A stretch of DNA of 64,000 nucleotides, taken from Mycosarcoma maydis. Lineage: Eukaryota > Basidiomycota > Ustilaginomycetes > Ustilaginales. This document shows positions 31,081-42,552 of this stretch, one piece after another. Both the position numbers and the translations under genes were made by a program. How positions within the stretch are numbered: position 1 is the stretch's first letter; each line of letters begins with the position of its first letter. Under the pieces are notes generated by a model. It made no database searches, was not told the DNA's origin, and saw nothing but the letters and a program-made list of their open reading frames with translations. The DNA lies in the NCBI RefSeq assembly GCF_000328475.2, contig NC_026490.1, positions 372,001 to 436,000 on the forward strand, given 5' to 3'.

Positions 31081-31859
31081 AATCGGGAGTTGTCAAGTAA
31101 CAGGAATGATGGTATTGGCAGGGTGGATTGCGCACAAGCTCTTGTGCGAGTGTTGTTCTCTTTTTGCTTGGCTACTCACGACTCCATCTGAAAAAGTTAC
31201 AGAGTGTTGTTTCGTTCTGGTCACTGCGACGCGCTTTTGAAACTTGCGTGTTGGGTTGAGAGAGCGACGCGTCCAGCAGGCATTCAGGCATTCAGGCATT
31301 CACGATTTTGTTTTGGCCAGGCGTGAAGCACGAAGCACGAACACGGAGAGACGAGATTTTGTTTTGTCGACCGAGAGAAAGAGAACGCGCGAGAGAGAGA
31401 GAGAGAGAGAGAGTGTGTGTGTGTAAAAAGATAAGTCACGAATTCACGATTCACAATCACGAATGTGACTATGAGTCGTGAGTATCTATCTTCATCTTCG
31501 GCCACGTCCGAAGTTGCCTTGTGTGTGACGCTTCTGCTTTTTTTTTCTCTGACCAATGCACGATTCAGTTAAAGTTGCGAGTACTTATCTCGACAGTCGA
31601 TTCACGATTCACGATTCACGATTCAGTGCAAGAGCTTAAAAAGGCGACTATCGAACGCTCCCTATCCTCACTCCTCCTCTTGTTGGTCGTTGTTTGGATA
31701 TAATCGATTCACGATTCGCATTGTGCTTCTGTCCCAGTTTCGCGATTGCACTGCCTGCTCTTTCTCTCTCTCTCGATTGTCCGTCAAAGCTAACACTCTT
31801 GCTTCTTACACCCGCGCCACCGGCTTGCCACCGCGGTTCGACATAACCCCGTGCACGTC
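31081..31859. promoter_or_regulatory. Divergent promoter region with heptamer arrays and microsatellites
   Basis: Between the Spc34-like gene and AMD1. Holds an 8-bp CAGGCATT repeat (three copies, 31277-31300) running into ATTCACGATT, a (GA)n(GT)n microsatellite (31391-31424), a heptamer cluster 31434-31485, a near-perfect GATTCAC array at 31598-31625, and another copy at 31705-31718. A pyrimidine-rich stretch (31755-31775) precedes the AMD1 start. No gene seen. Confidence 0.6.
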
Positions 31860-34724
31860 ATGTGTGGCACTCGAAGGATCAACGGCGCCGACACCGGCGT
31901 CGACCTCTCCGCCATGGCATCGAACCTGTCCATGAACAGCTCCATCTCCAACATGGACGCGTCGCCCGCGTCCAGCGACAGAAATCCTTTCGAGCAAGAC
32001 CGAGCATCACCTGGCACACCTCCTGCAACCCGTGCAGATGCTTCTCATTACTCCGAGACCGACGAGAAGCGACTCCACGAATCCGATGGTCATTACTGGG
32101 CCCACAGACGCATTTCATCATCCCACCGTAACTCGCCTGCCATCGACATTCCCACTCGCCTTCAAGGCTCTTTCACCGCCGACTCGCAAAATGAACTTGA
32201 GCCCACTTTTGCTTCCACCTCTCTTGCAGAGAGATCTTCGGTCTTTTCTTCCGGTTCTCTCCACGACGACCGTCGTTCTAACGCCGATCTTGACTTTTCC
32301 GGCGACGGCAGTCACGTTCCTCCTCCCAACGTCGCCACCATTTTTCACGATCCTCAACCCGCGCACGACTCGGTCCCTCAGCACAGCAACCTTCAAGCCG
32401 CTCAGGAACAAAGCCACTTTGCAGCATCTCCTGCCGAAGCCGCGGCGGCAGCTGCTGGTCTTGGTGCCGCACCTCACGCCACTCTCGCTCCTCAAAGTGA
32501 AGCTGACCCAAGCCACTTGAGCGCCTCCAATGTCGCCGTCCACGCGGAGCTCTCCGGAGAGCTCCGCGCTCTGTATACAAGCTTGCAGACTTGTCTCGAG
32601 CTTCGAGACAAGTACATGTGCGCCAGCCTCCAGGGCGCCATGGAGGACAACCCAAAGAACTGGGACGCCGAATACTGTGCTCGTCAGGCTGCTGTTAGCG
32701 GTGACCAGACCCCACGAACCGCCTCTGGTCCCGTCGCTGAAGGCTCCATCAAGATCGACGGTTCCTCTTGGGATTCCCACTCGGGCAGGCCCAAGCCCTG
32801 GCGCATCTACCCCGCTCCTCCTCGTCCCCACTGGGAGCTCTTTAACCCTCCTCCTGAATCGTCCTTTGTCGTACGCCCTACTTCCGTCAACCCTCTTCCG
32901 CCGCCCATCCCCCCCGCTAGTCCGGCCAACGCCCAAGCAGCTCAAGCGCTTCTTGAAAGCTCTGGTGGTAAGCCTGGCCTCTACCGCGAACAGGATGTCG
33001 TCATTCCGTCCAAACACACACGCAACGGCATCGACATCACCTGGCATATGGACGAGACTGGTGTAATCCAGGTATACGAGGGCCAGGCCCCATCGGCATT
33101 AGCGCCTCCGACTCAAAGCGTCGACGACCCATCGTCGCCTACCGCAACTCCCACCGGCTTGCGAAAGGAGCCCCTCTTCAGCGTGCCCACCATTCGAGAG
33201 TACTTTAAGGACCTCGACTACCTCCTTGGCGTCATCTCGGACGGCCCCGTCAAGAGTTTTGCCTGGCGTCGACTCAAGTATCTTGAGAGCAAGTGGAACC
33301 TCTACTTCCTGCTCAACGAGTACCGCGAACTAGCAGACATGAAGCGTGTCCCGCATCGTGACTTCTACAATGTCCGTAAAGTCGACACTCACATTCACCA
33401 CAGTGCTTCCATGAACCAGAAGCATTTGTTGCGCTTCATCAAGGCTAAGATCAAGCGTTTCCCCGACGACATTGTCATCCACCGTGATGGCAAGGATTTG
33501 ACGCTTCAGCAAGTATTTGAATCTCTCAAACTTACCGCCTACGATCTTAGTATTGACACGCTCGACATGCATGCACACCAAGATGCCTTCCATCGCTTTG
33601 ACAAGTTCAACCTCAAGTACAATCCTATGGGCGAATCGCGTCTGCGTGAGATTTTCCTCAAGACCGACAACTTGATCAAAGGTAGATACCTCGCCGAACT
33701 CACCAAGGAGGTAATGGCTGATTTGGAGCAGAGCAAATACCAGATGGCCGAGTACCGTGTCTCTATCTATGGTCGAACTAGAGGCGAATGGGACAAGCTG
33801 GCTAGCTGGGTTGTCGACAACAGTCTTTTTAGCCCCAACGTTCGATGGCTGATCCAGGTGCCGCGCCTTTACGACGTTTACAAAGCCAACGGTACCGTCG
33901 ACAACTTTGAGCAAATTATTCGCAACGTCTTCGAACCGTTATTCGAAGTGACACAGAATCCGCAAAGTCATCCAAAACTGCACGTCTTTCTGCAGCGTGT
34001 CGTCGGCTTCGACCTCGTCGACGACGAAAGCAAGCCAGAGAGACGGATTCACAAAAAATTCCCCGTTCCTAAACTTTGGGACTTCAAAGACAGCCCACCG
34101 TACAACTACTGGCTCTATTACATGTTTGCCAACATTTCGAGCTTGAACCAGTGGCGAAAGCTGCGCGGCTTCAACACCTTTGTCCTCCGACCTCACGCCG
34201 GCGAAGCAGGCGACACCGACCACATGGCTGCCGCCTTCTTGACATCTCAATCCATCTCTCACGGTATTCTGCTACGCAAAGTTCCTGCTCTGCAGTACCT
34301 CTACTACCTCAAGCAGATCGGTTTGGCCATGTCGCCGCTCAGCAACAATGCGCTGTTCCTGTCGTACGATCGCAACCCGTTCCCGAACTTCCTCAAGCTC
34401 GGCATGAACGTTTCCATCAGCACCGACGACCCACTTCAGTTCCACTTGTCCAAAGAACCGTTGCTGGAAGAGTACTCGGTGGCGACGCAAATCTACAAGC
34501 TGACGCCAGCTGACATGTGCGAGCTGGCGCGCAACTCGGTTCTCCAGTCAGGATGGGAGATGGAAATCAAACGTCATTGGCTGGGACCCAATTTCCAGTT
34601 GCCAGGTCCGAGGGGCAATGTTGTTGCTAAGAGCAACGTGCCCGACATTCGTCTGAGGTTTAGGGAAGAAACTCTGAGGGAGGAGTTGGATCTGGTTTGG
34701 CAGACTCAAGCTTCCGTCGCTTGA
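31860..34724 (+). CDS. AMD1: AMP deaminase
   Basis: Hydrolyses AMP to IMP and ammonia in the purine nucleotide cycle; cytosolic. Intronless, 954 residues from the ATG at 31860. A second in-frame ATG at 31914 has the better context (GCCATGG) and may be the real start. The first about 400 residues are Ser/Pro/Ala-rich and poorly conserved, as is usual in this family. The catalytic TIM-barrel half carries the zinc motif [18 protein letters not shown] (about residue 505), [16 protein letters not shown] and the signature STDDPLQFH (about residue 850). Length and motifs agree with full-length fungal AMP deaminases. The upstream region is rich in heptamer arrays. Confidence 0.95.
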   Translation: MCGTRRINGADTGVDLSAMASNLSMNSSISNMDASPASSDRNPFEQDRASPGTPPATRADASHYSETDEKRLHESDGHYWAHRRISSSHRNSPAIDIPTRLQGSFTADSQNELEPTFASTSLAERSSVFSSGSLHDDRRSNADLDFSGDGSHVPPPNVATIFHDPQPAHDSVPQHSNLQAAQEQSHFAASPAEAAAAAAGLGAAPHATLAPQSEADPSHLSASNVAVHAELSGELRALYTSLQTCLELRDKYMCASLQGAMEDNPKNWDAEYCARQAAVSGDQTPRTASGPVAEGSIKIDGSSWDSHSGRPKPWRIYPAPPRPHWELFNPPPESSFVVRPTSVNPLPPPIPPASPANAQAAQALLESSGGKPGLYREQDVVIPSKHTRNGIDITWHMDETGVIQVYEGQAPSALAPPTQSVDDPSSPTATPTGLRKEPLFSVPTIREYFKDLDYLLGVISDGPVKSFAWRRLKYLESKWNLYFLLNEYRELADMKRVPHRDFYNVRKVDTHIHHSASMNQKHLLRFIKAKIKRFPDDIVIHRDGKDLTLQQVFESLKLTAYDLSIDTLDMHAHQDAFHRFDKFNLKYNPMGESRLREIFLKTDNLIKGRYLAELTKEVMADLEQSKYQMAEYRVSIYGRTRGEWDKLASWVVDNSLFSPNVRWLIQVPRLYDVYKANGTVDNFEQIIRNVFEPLFEVTQNPQSHPKLHVFLQRVVGFDLVDDESKPERRIHKKFPVPKLWDFKDSPPYNYWLYYMFANISSLNQWRKLRGFNTFVLRPHAGEAGDTDHMAAAFLTSQSISHGILLRKVPALQYLYYLKQIGLAMSPLSNNALFLSYDRNPFPNFLKLGMNVSISTDDPLQFHLSKEPLLEEYSVATQIYKLTPADMCELARNSVLQSGWEMEIKRHWLGPNFQLPGPRGNVVAKSNVPDIRLRFREETLREELDLVWQTQASVA

Positions 34725-34959
34725 TTTCACTAACGTGAACTTGAATCACGAAAAGTTAACGCTCAGAGTTGCTTGGTCTCGACTCAACCGCAATGGAATT
34801 GAGTATTTTCAAGTTCTCATCTTGAACGTCGCAACCTGATTGCAGCAGCTTTGGCTTTCTGTGGTGATCATGTCGAAGGCTGAGGTCCGAGTGAGAAGGT
34901 GCATCTGTCGAATTGACATGGCAGGGAGAAAAACAGCTTGAGCGTTCTTGAATTGGTTA
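34725..34959. other. Convergent intergenic region AMD1 / RFC3
   Basis: Contains the 3' UTRs of the two genes. One heptamer word (AATCACGA at 34744) and nothing else recognised. Confidence 0.5.
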
Positions 34960-36097
34960 TTATGCCTGCGAGAGCTCGACGGCGACCTTGACAGCGCCGA
35001 GCAGGGCTGTGAGTTGGATCTTTTCTGAGCCGCCTGTACTCAATCGATGTCTATCGCCACAAAGGTAACAATAAGGAGAAACGGTCATTAGTCAAACAGC
35101 TCTGACAGGGAAAGCCCGAATTGTGCTCAATGTTTACGTGACTCGACTCTGGGAACACTTACTCGGTATCCGCCAAGTGATCCAATAAATAAATCCTCGA
35201 TTTAGCCGGCAACTTGATGGTAGTCAGTAAATCATAGAATCCAGTAATGATATCCGCCAATGCGATTCCCTTTGCCGTTTTGAGTTGGGACACGGTCCAG
35301 AATGCCGTTGTAAACTCATCCTCCATCATCGATTTGAGGATGGCTTCGATGTCGTGTGGATGCGGGTTGCCCGTGCAATTATACACAGCGGTTTCGTCAA
35401 TATGATCGCTCGCAGCATGACACGCTTGCAACACGTTGAGCGCTCTTCGCATGTCTCCACGGGAGAGCTTCAACAACGCCTCTTTGCCGTCCTGGGTGAT
35501 GTTGCAACCTTCCGATTCGATGACGTGGTTGAGACGATCTTCGACCTGGTCGAGTTCGAGCGGATTGAATCGGAAACGCGTGCAACGGGATTGGATCGCG
35601 GGGATGATCTTGTTGACGTAGTTGCAGATGATGCAGAAACGAACGTTTTTGGTGTATTGCTCAATGACTCGGCGAAGTGCTCCTTGGGCAGCTTGGGTCA
35701 TGGCATCGGCTTCATCGAGCACGATGAGCTTGAAACCGCCCTTAGAGCTGAAAACGCTCTTGGTGCTAGCGAAACTCTTGATTTGTTCTCGGACTACATC
35801 GATACCACGGTCATCCGACGCATTGAGCTCGAGAACGCTGTTCCTGAATTGTGGGCCGAAGATCTTGCGTGCCATGGCTAGGATTGTCGACGTCTTGCCG
35901 GTTCCTGGTGGACCGTAGAAGAGCAGGTGTGGAAGACGGTTCTTGTCGATGAAATTTTGGATGGTAGACGTGATGTCCTTGTGTGATACGAGATCGTCAA
36001 GCGTCGCGGGACGGTACTTCTCTACCCAGGGAAGCAGATCGAGCTGTTGGTCTGTCGCGGTAGCGTCATCCGCCTTGCCTTTGCCTTTGGACGTCAT
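34960..36097 (-). CDS. RFC3: Replication factor C small subunit (yeast Rfc3 / human RFC5 type)
   Basis: Subunit of the AAA+ clamp loader that loads PCNA at primer ends and acts in checkpoint RFC-like complexes; nuclear. Exon 1 35163-36097, intron 35051-35162 (112 bp, GTAAGT...AG), exon 2 34960-35050; 341 residues, very close to yeast Rfc3. The first exon reads through into a stop, but the splice joins ...LADTE to HRLSTGGSEKIQLTALLGAV and restores the conserved C-terminus. Motifs: RFC box LPWVEKYRPATLDDLV, Walker A FYGPPGTGKTSTILAMA, Walker B LIVLDEADAMT, sensor 1 CNYVNKIIPAIQSRC (SRC motif), sensor 2 region GDMRRALNVLQ. The in-frame codon at 36112 is GTG, so the ATG at 36097 is taken as start. 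Confidence 0.95.
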
Positions 36098-36505
36098 TCT
36101 GGGCGTGTGCACTCTTGAAGTACCGATGATTCACCGAGCTATCTTTCTGCTGAGAACGGTGAGCCGACGTTGATATAGGAACGGTTCGGGATGAAAGGGA
36201 ACAAGTGAAGCTGAGCTCAGGAATCTGTTGTTCTTTGCTTCCTTCTGGCAGAAATGTGTCATCTGGCACATCAATCTACGCGACCTCGAATCGCGAGTCG
36301 CGCGCGTCTTTTTGGCTAAAAAAGCGGGCACGAACCACGAATCCACAACTGGGTTGCTCAAGGTGACATTCACGAATGTGATTCGTGATTCACGATTTTA
36401 CACCCAGACCACGCGCTTGTCTGAACCTCCTCCACAGACACACGCACACACGCACATACCGTCTGATCGTAGCAACTTGAACGTTGAATGTCATCGTTTT
36501 GAGAT
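36098..36505. promoter_or_regulatory. RFC3 promoter / NUP85 3' region with heptamers
   Basis: About 400 bp with an inverted/tandem heptamer cluster at 36367-36396 (ATTCACGAATGTGATTCGTG...) about 270 bp upstream of the RFC3 start. No gene. Confidence 0.5.
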
Positions 36506-38671
36506 TCAGACGATTCCAGCCTGCATCACACCAACGCGCGCCAAGTTGCGTGCAAGCGATAGTCTCACCGCATCCAGCTTGTCAGAAGCCTTAACCGATG
36601 ACAGCACCTCTTGCTTGTTGGGGCCTGTTTGCGTTTTTGGCTGCTGCTGCTGCTGCTTGGGTGATTTGATGCCTAGCAACTGGTGGAGAAAGCCGAGGAA
36701 ATGTTCATACATGTCTGGATGCATCGATACTGCGTTGGTGATGCGTTCGACGATGCGGATCAACTCGAATGTCTGCGATCGATCGAACCACGTCGCTTGG
36801 CCATCTTCTAGCAATGGAATCGCATCCACTAACAGAACGGCAAGGAATCGTTCGGGTGCAGCTTCAGTGGTGACGAGCTCGACCAGCAGGCCCGCAGCAG
36901 CAGCCCATTGGCCATCTGCATACAGCCGATGAAAGTCGCGGAAGCGTGCCAAGAACGCGAGTCGTTTTGAGAAGAAGCCTCGGGCATGCTTTTCGAGCAC
37001 CGCATCCTGCTCGCCATCCAGGTTGTCGCCGTTGAATTCCAGACCATCGGCTGGCGTTATGAGCGAAGAGGGGAAAGAGTCGACAATCTGGTTGAAGGCT
37101 TCGGCTCCTCGAGTGACATATTCTCCCAGGATGCGGTCGCCAATGGTGCGAATGAGAACCGTGTCGGAAGCTCGTACGCAGTAAGCGATGGCCATGCCGT
37201 ACTCGCCCTGCTCCATCAGTTTTTGAGACATTCGACGGCACACGACGCGAGCTTCCAATTCAAGACCATGGTCGGAGCATGCTCTCAGCACCTGCTCTGC
37301 TCTCGCCACGCGTTTGGTCTTGTTGCTAGGCGCACCGTTTACACCATCAGCATCCTCTTCCATCGCGTTGTTCGCCTCTTCTGACTCCTCGTCTGTATCA
37401 GGTCCATCCAACGGCACTGACAAAATGATGTGAGACGACTTTCTCCTCCCTGCTTCGCCACATGCTGCCAGGTAGTCGATGCAGATCCTCCACAAGCCCT
37501 GTTCATCCAACAAGCTTTGAGCATACTTGAACAACAGATCCTGACGCAGATCACCAGACTCTGTTTGCTCATCGTCCTCGATAAGGCCCACCTTCTCCGC
37601 CAGGTCTGCCAAATGAGCGCCAAGCCAAATGTCGACGTCCTGTGCCTTTTGTACTGCTTGACGCACTTCGCCTTTGATGAGATATTGCTGAACCAGCTCG
37701 CTCGGAATGGTGCCATCGATAGGGAACTGTTCCAAGATGATGGCGGCCGTCGAAGGCACGTCGTCGCGTTTGAGCGTCGGATGAACGAGTGTGCCCCAAG
37801 CGCCCAACGCCTCGCGCCAATCTTCGCAGGCTTCAAAGATGCGGTCCTTGACACCAGCCATGAGCTCGAGGAGACACCTGAATTGCGCCTCATACTCGAG
37901 CCTCTCGTCCTCGACTTCTTCAGTGTTTCCGGCTTCTACTTCCATTTCATCCATCTGGTGCTCGAGACCGCTTATCAGCTTGCGTACGTTGGCAAGCCAG
38001 CTGCGGTGAGCAGCGACAAATTCGTGCTCCATGGAGAAATGTGTCGAGCGAGGAAGTGTGAAGAGAAGTTTGGCGGCTTTTTGAGCTACGCTACGAATGA
38101 CGGCTGAAGGATGCGAGTCGAGCGATTTGAGCACCGATGCTGCCGAAGTATGGAAGCCGCGAAGCACGCAACGAAGCACGTAGTCCCAATAGGATGGATG
38201 ATCGTGAGGTACCGCAGACTCTGCAATTTCTTGACCTTCTTCCGTGGTAGGTGCAACATCGAACGAGTTGAGCCAGTGCAAGAGCTCTTCGCCGACAACG
38301 CTGACACCTCTTCCATCTTTTGGGTAGTAGAGTACTTCAGCAAGACGGAGGATGGTCTGTACATCTCGCCATGCTTGAAACTGCGCTGCGTCTACACTAT
38401 CATCGAGCTGTATCCTATCGAGGTAGTCCTGGATGGCGCGGGCATAGTGCTCGCTGATCCTGTTATAGTATTGAATAGTCTCTGCTGAGGGAAGCACAGA
38501 GTTAGCTGTTGCGCTGCGGCCTGCTCGATCGGTGAGAAGGGCTTCTTGGTGAATGCGTTGCAACGACGTAAAGATGGTGTAGGTTTGAATGTAGAGTGCC
38601 TTGAGATCGGACGAAGTGCCCCAGTCGTAGCTGACGACAGCTGTCGCCGTGACCGTGCTTCTCGAAGGCAT
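36506..38671 (-). CDS. NUP85: Nucleoporin Nup85 family
   Basis: Scaffold nucleoporin of the Y-shaped (Nup84/Nup107-160) complex, needed for nuclear pore assembly and mRNA export. Single exon, 721 residues, close to yeast Nup85 (744). The product is all-helical in character. Family-like segments are DVQTILRLAEVLYYPKDGRG with EELLHWLNSFD, HPSYWDYVLRCVLRGFHTSA (about residues 165-190), LLELMAGVKDRIFEACEDWR, WLGAHLADLAEKVGLIED, and a C-terminal helical region ending VRLSLARNLARVGVMQAGIV. Residues about 640-660 are a poly-Gln/Lys linker. The N-terminal beta-insertion blade seen in yeast is short here. Confidence 0.83.
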   Translation of the reverse strand: MPSRSTVTATAVVSYDWGTSSDLKALYIQTYTIFTSLQRIHQEALLTDRAGRSATANSVLPSAETIQYYNRISEHYARAIQDYLDRIQLDDSVDAAQFQAWRDVQTILRLAEVLYYPKDGRGVSVVGEELLHWLNSFDVAPTTEEGQEIAESAVPHDHPSYWDYVLRCVLRGFHTSAASVLKSLDSHPSAVIRSVAQKAAKLLFTLPRSTHFSMEHEFVAAHRSWLANVRKLISGLEHQMDEMEVEAGNTEEVEDERLEYEAQFRCLLELMAGVKDRIFEACEDWREALGAWGTLVHPTLKRDDVPSTAAIILEQFPIDGTIPSELVQQYLIKGEVRQAVQKAQDVDIWLGAHLADLAEKVGLIEDDEQTESGDLRQDLLFKYAQSLLDEQGLWRICIDYLAACGEAGRRKSSHIILSVPLDGPDTDEESEEANNAMEEDADGVNGAPSNKTKRVARAEQVLRACSDHGLELEARVVCRRMSQKLMEQGEYGMAIAYCVRASDTVLIRTIGDRILGEYVTRGAEAFNQIVDSFPSSLITPADGLEFNGDNLDGEQDAVLEKHARGFFSKRLAFLARFRDFHRLYADGQWAAAAGLLVELVTTEAAPERFLAVLLVDAIPLLEDGQATWFDRSQTFELIRIVERITNAVSMHPDMYEHFLGFLHQLLGIKSPKQQQQQPKTQTGPNKQEVLSSVKASDKLDAVRLSLARNLARVGVMQAGIV

Positions 38672-39473
38672 GGTAGTCAGACGCGGGTGAAACGTCCACG
38701 TTTGTAAGCAGGATGTTGATCCGGATGGCAGTGTCTGACTGAAACTGCGCGCCGATGTTTCGTGTCTAGTGTTTTTGGTGTTGGTTATGAATTCGGGACT
38801 CGGGCACTTTTTACTCCACTCTTCTCTGTGACAAAAATGAAGCTCAAGACAGGCGCAAGAATCGTGAATCGTGAATCGTGAATCGTGAATCGCGCGCGAT
38901 CCTTACTCACGACTAGAGTTCATCAGCGTCACGCGCACAAATGTGAGTGGTGAGGATAAATATTGAGGTGAGAGTGGTTCAGTGGGTTGCTGATCCAACA
39001 GACGTCTCAAAGTTCGCAGCGAACGGCCTCAGACGATGAAATCCACTAGCACAACCACGGTGAATCAGGCATAGCGAACAGAGTATCCAGACTAGAGCGT
39101 GTGAATGCGTAGAAATACATAGATGCGAGAGCAAGAGGATGCAGGATGGGGTATATGGAGAAGGGTGGCCTTGCCACGTCTTAACAAGCGTGGGCTGGAA
39201 AGGGCAGGCTAACAGCATACGGCGAGATCGCATATGCGCGAGCGAAGATCAATTCTGTAGACAATCGAATGATTGCAAGGTGAGTCATGAACGGAAAACC
39301 ATGACGAAGCATCCGCAAGACTAGCTGAGGTCGGCTATGCGTGTGCGTCTGAGAGCGTGTCCGAGTGAGAAGCAAGCTTCGAAAAAAGCGCGAGAGCGTA
39401 ACGGCATTTGGTGGTTGAATCGAACCGATGGTACGCTCGGCAGTGTCCGTGATCCCAAACAAATGCTTGTCGT
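38672..39473. promoter_or_regulatory. NUP85 promoter / BUD20 3' region, with perfect heptamer array
   Basis: About 800 bp without a supported gene. At 38861-38892 a perfect ATCGTGA array of four units and part of a fifth lies about 190 bp upstream of the NUP85 start, followed by CTCACGAC. The rest up to the BUD20 stop is unremarkable. Confidence 0.6.
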
Positions 39474-39866
39474 TCAAGCAGCCATCGAGTTGGCGGGCGC
39501 GGCAGGCTTAGATGTGCGCTGCTTGTTATCGATACCAATACCAACGGCCCTCAAGCTCTCCTCGATCGTATAGGCAGGCTCCTCGGTGATCTTTTTCGCC
39601 CGTCGCTTGTGCAGCTTGGAAGCGATGTGGGTGAGTTGATCCTTTTGAGAGGGAAAGTTGCGGTCGCACTCGACACAGTAGAACAGACCGAGACCAGCCT
39701 TGTCAACATCGAGTTCTTTTGGGTTCTGCAGCTCATCAAGCTTCTTGGGATCGTTGAGGTTGGCTTGGATCTGATCGGGATCGAGCTTCCTAGCTCTTGT
39801 CCTCATGCCACGTTTGACATCACGTCGTGCGTGGTGGGTCTTTTTGCCGTGTCGTGTGCGCGTCAT
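39474..39866 (-). CDS. BUD20: Bud20/ZNF593-type zinc-finger pre-60S factor
   Basis: Shuttling factor bound to late pre-60S ribosomes and needed for their nuclear export. 130 residues from the ATG at 39866. The frame stays open upstream to 40055, but the extra residues do not resemble the family, whereas MTRTRHGKKTHHARRDVKRG is the typical basic N-terminus. One C2H2 finger, YCVECDRNF...THIASKLHKR (about residues 62-90), with the family spacing, then TEEPAYTIEESLRAVGIGID, the conserved tail. Divergent from the ribosomal protein gene RPL33 (560 bp between starts), which fits shared ribosome-biogenesis regulation, though that is inference. Confidence 0.9.
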   Translation of the reverse strand: MTRTRHGKKTHHARRDVKRGMRTRARKLDPDQIQANLNDPKKLDELQNPKELDVDKAGLGLFYCVECDRNFPSQKDQLTHIASKLHKRRAKKITEEPAYTIEESLRAVGIGIDNKQRTSKPAAPANSMAA

Positions 39867-40429
39867 GTTTGCCGGAAAAGCCAAATGGAGAAGTATCAAG
39901 ACACGAGACTGTAACAGCTCGTCGTCGAGGGTGGTGGCGACGATCACAGCATGCCGTCTGAGATTCAGATGCAGCAAAGTTCGCGAAAAGCCAAACTTTC
40001 GAGACTCAAGAATCACGAATGCCACGAAAGGGTCTTCTCTGCATCTCGAATTCATGAAATTTTAGAAAAATGCGAGTGATGATGGCATCGCAAATCTCAA
40101 CAGCATTGATTCCCGATAGTGGATCAACTGACCGATTCAAAACTAAATATGTCACGTGCACAAACGGCCGAAGCAAAGTCACCCGGAACCGAAGAAAATT
40201 TCGCAATTTTGAAGCAGCAGTATGAACACGGAGACAGGAGAGCAGACGATATGCCCAACTTTGAAGCCGCAAGAAATCGATGTCAGTCCGACTTGAGTCG
40301 CGAGAGAGTTACGCACCACCGCAGAGCGGAGCGAGTTGGCTGTTGAGCGAGCATAGCATTGTCAAGCCAAAGTTGCAGAGCTCCTTTCGCTCCACCGTCA
40401 AGACCATCAACACATCACATATCGTCAAA
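39867..40429. promoter_or_regulatory. Divergent promoter region BUD20 / RPL33
   Basis: About 560 bp. One heptamer word (AATCACGAAT at about 40011) and AT-rich tracts near 40055-40090. Bases 40380-40429 (CTCCTTTCGCTCC...ATCGTCAAA) look like the RPL33 5' UTR. Confidence 0.45.
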
Positions 40430-41635
40430 ATGGTAAGATATCATCGACATCCTTGGAGCCTACTCAACAACGCAGAACCAGCCGCATTACCAGCACGACA
40501 CCCACTGCATAGACATCACGGAGCAATGACCAACATTACTTCAACAGTTGCAGTTTCACCACGACCAAGCCTATGGATGGACGACCTCTTACCAATATGC
40601 TACAGTTGTCCTGCGTCTATGTGGTCGCCTCATCTGCATACATCTTCATCCTACCATCGCCTCTGTTCAATCAGTTATGAAAGGCAAAGCGGGCCACGCG
40701 AGTGCTATCTGTTGCACAGGAAGCATAAAGTGATGACTTGTGATCACCAGGATCATGGCGTAGCAAAGAAAGGGTTACCGCGAAGTAGTCCGGACAGATA
40801 TTGTGGGACATGCAGCGCTATTGGTTGTTCTTTGCAGATAGTTGCAGGAACTCAAATCGACACTTTTGGCCCTCAAATGCTGCTCACAAAAACATAGGAA
40901 TCGATTCCAATGGACAGTGTGGCCGATCCTCAGCCGCGCGCGCGCGGGACATATTCACAAGTCGGAGGATGCTTGTTTCTCAACGCCTTGCATCGAGTCG
41001 TCGGTGCTGCAGATCACATTCATACAGCAGCGAACATAGTCATGTGGACCAAATCAGCTGGAGCAGGCTTTTCGCAGACAACGGCGACAATTACGAATTG
41101 CTTCATCCGGATACAGCACTCTTCTACTTTGTCCACTGTACTCCGCTGCTAGCCTCCGTCCTTTCATCCGCTCTCTGACTTGTCTTCATGCGTCTGGACT
41201 TGTCTTGCTTGGTTCTGATCGCGATCGCTACTTCTGCGTTGTTGGCTCCACTTAACCTTTTCTCATGACATTCTTGTGCTGACGTTTTATCGCCATTCTC
41301 ACACTTCTTTGTCCCTCTCACAGTCTCGTCTTTACGTCAAGGGAAGGATCATGGGCCACAAGCGCTCGCAGCGCGTTGCCAAGTGCCACACCTCCCTCAT
41401 CAAGATCGAGGGTGTTGAAAAGACGGACGAGGCCAAGTTCTACCTCGGCAAGCGTGTCGCTTACGTCTACAAGGCCACCAAGGAGGTTCGTGGTTCCAAG
41501 ATCCGCGTCATCTGGGGCCGCATCACCCGCCCTCACGGCAACTCGGGTGTTGTTCGTGCCAAGTTCGCCCACAACATTCCTCCTCAGGCTTTCGCCGCCC
41601 GCGTCCGCATCATGCTCTACCCCTCGAGCATCTAA
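40430..41635 (+). CDS. RPL33: 60S ribosomal protein eL33 (yeast Rpl33, human RPL35A)
   Basis: Large-subunit ribosomal protein, 104 residues. Exon 1 contributes only the start codon (40430-40432, AAAATG|GTAAGA); exon 2 is 41324-41635 after CTCTCACAG. The join gives [18 protein letters not shown], the expected eL33 N-terminus, and the rest is canonical ([48 protein letters not shown]). The 891-bp intron is far longer than the others here (73-112 bp, apart from CYT1). Without the splice the frame would begin with unrelated residues (41276), so the ATG-only first exon is the better model. Convergent with the Dsc4-like gene. Confidence 0.93.
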
Positions 41636-42552
41636 GTGCTGCGTTCACGACCTAATCCTACACACATTCGACACGATCCTTTCCCACCATCACCGACACT
41701 TACACACACACATCAACACCAAAAAGGCGATGATCGGGACCTGTGGATTCGTAGCGCCACTAGACAGGGGAATCAAAGCTTGATCGGGTTTCGGAGGGAG
41801 TTATTGTGACACCCCTTGTGTTTTTAGCAATCTGTTTCTCTTTTTCTTCTCATTTCTTTTGTCGGCTTTTCTTTCGAAACACGATCAAAATCGAGCTTTC
41901 TCTCTCCATTGCTTTTGGCCGACTACATCCACATATCAAGGCATCGATCAACACATACACGCCGCACACCCTTCCTCACCCTGCATCTGGGCCTGTGTAC
42001 ACGCACAAACGGTCCTCTTATCTCTCACACACATTCCTCGATTATACTCTTTGCACAAAAGAAATGCAGAACATACGCCCCAAGTCTACACGATGGCTGT
42101 GTCCTTGCAAAGCCGGATCCACGACGGACGGTCCGGTCTGTCTTGCGATCGTTTTGTCGGTTCATGTTCTGGATGAGATGCCTTTTTTCGTCAACCCCAC
42201 TTCTCCTGTCTTATCTAGTTGCGGATCTGTTGTACCCCACGATCCGCGACTTAAACTAACAGGAAACATCAAATACACACTTGGCGCTCCCTGGAGCGTC
42301 AAGCGCGCGGTCCTTGCAGATCGTCCCTGACTCCCAAACATGAAGGAGATACGTTTTGAAGGGATCGCACATTTCTTGCTTCATTTCTTGCGCTTCTCAT
42401 TTTCACATCTGGACCTCGCATGTCTCCAGTGAGATACCCATCCGTATGGCAGGAAAGGACGCGCTTGGCGATGTTTTCGTTCTATTCTAATGGATGCACG
42501 TACAAATACAAGCGTGGAGAATGGCTGAAAATTGGCTCTTGGTTGAGTAAGG
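41636..42552. other. Intergenic/3' UTR region between RPL33 and the Dsc4-like gene
   Basis: About 0.9 kb between convergent genes. CA-rich and T-rich tracts (41690-41725, 41815-41870). A 174-residue frame (41806-42330) starts with GTG and resembles nothing. No heptamer words recognised, unlike the divergent intergenic regions. Confidence 0.45.

Noticed and set aside
36098..36112. Upstream extension of RFC3 (five residues)
   Set aside because: The in-frame codon at 36112 is GTG, not ATG. The ATG at 36097 gives the family's usual length.
38861..38892. Heptamer array as a telomere-type repeat or CRISPR
   Set aside because: Units are 7 bp without spacers of unique sequence, so not CRISPR. The window is a eukaryotic chromosome interior, and the word does not resemble the TTAGGG fungal telomere repeat.
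39867..40055. Upstream extension of BUD20
   Set aside because: The frame is open, but family members begin at the basic MTRTRHGKK-like start; the extension has no similarity to them.
41806..42330. 174-codon open frame downstream of RPL33
   Set aside because: Starts with GTG and overlaps two other open frames in the same direction. The sequence is low-complexity 3' UTR-like.
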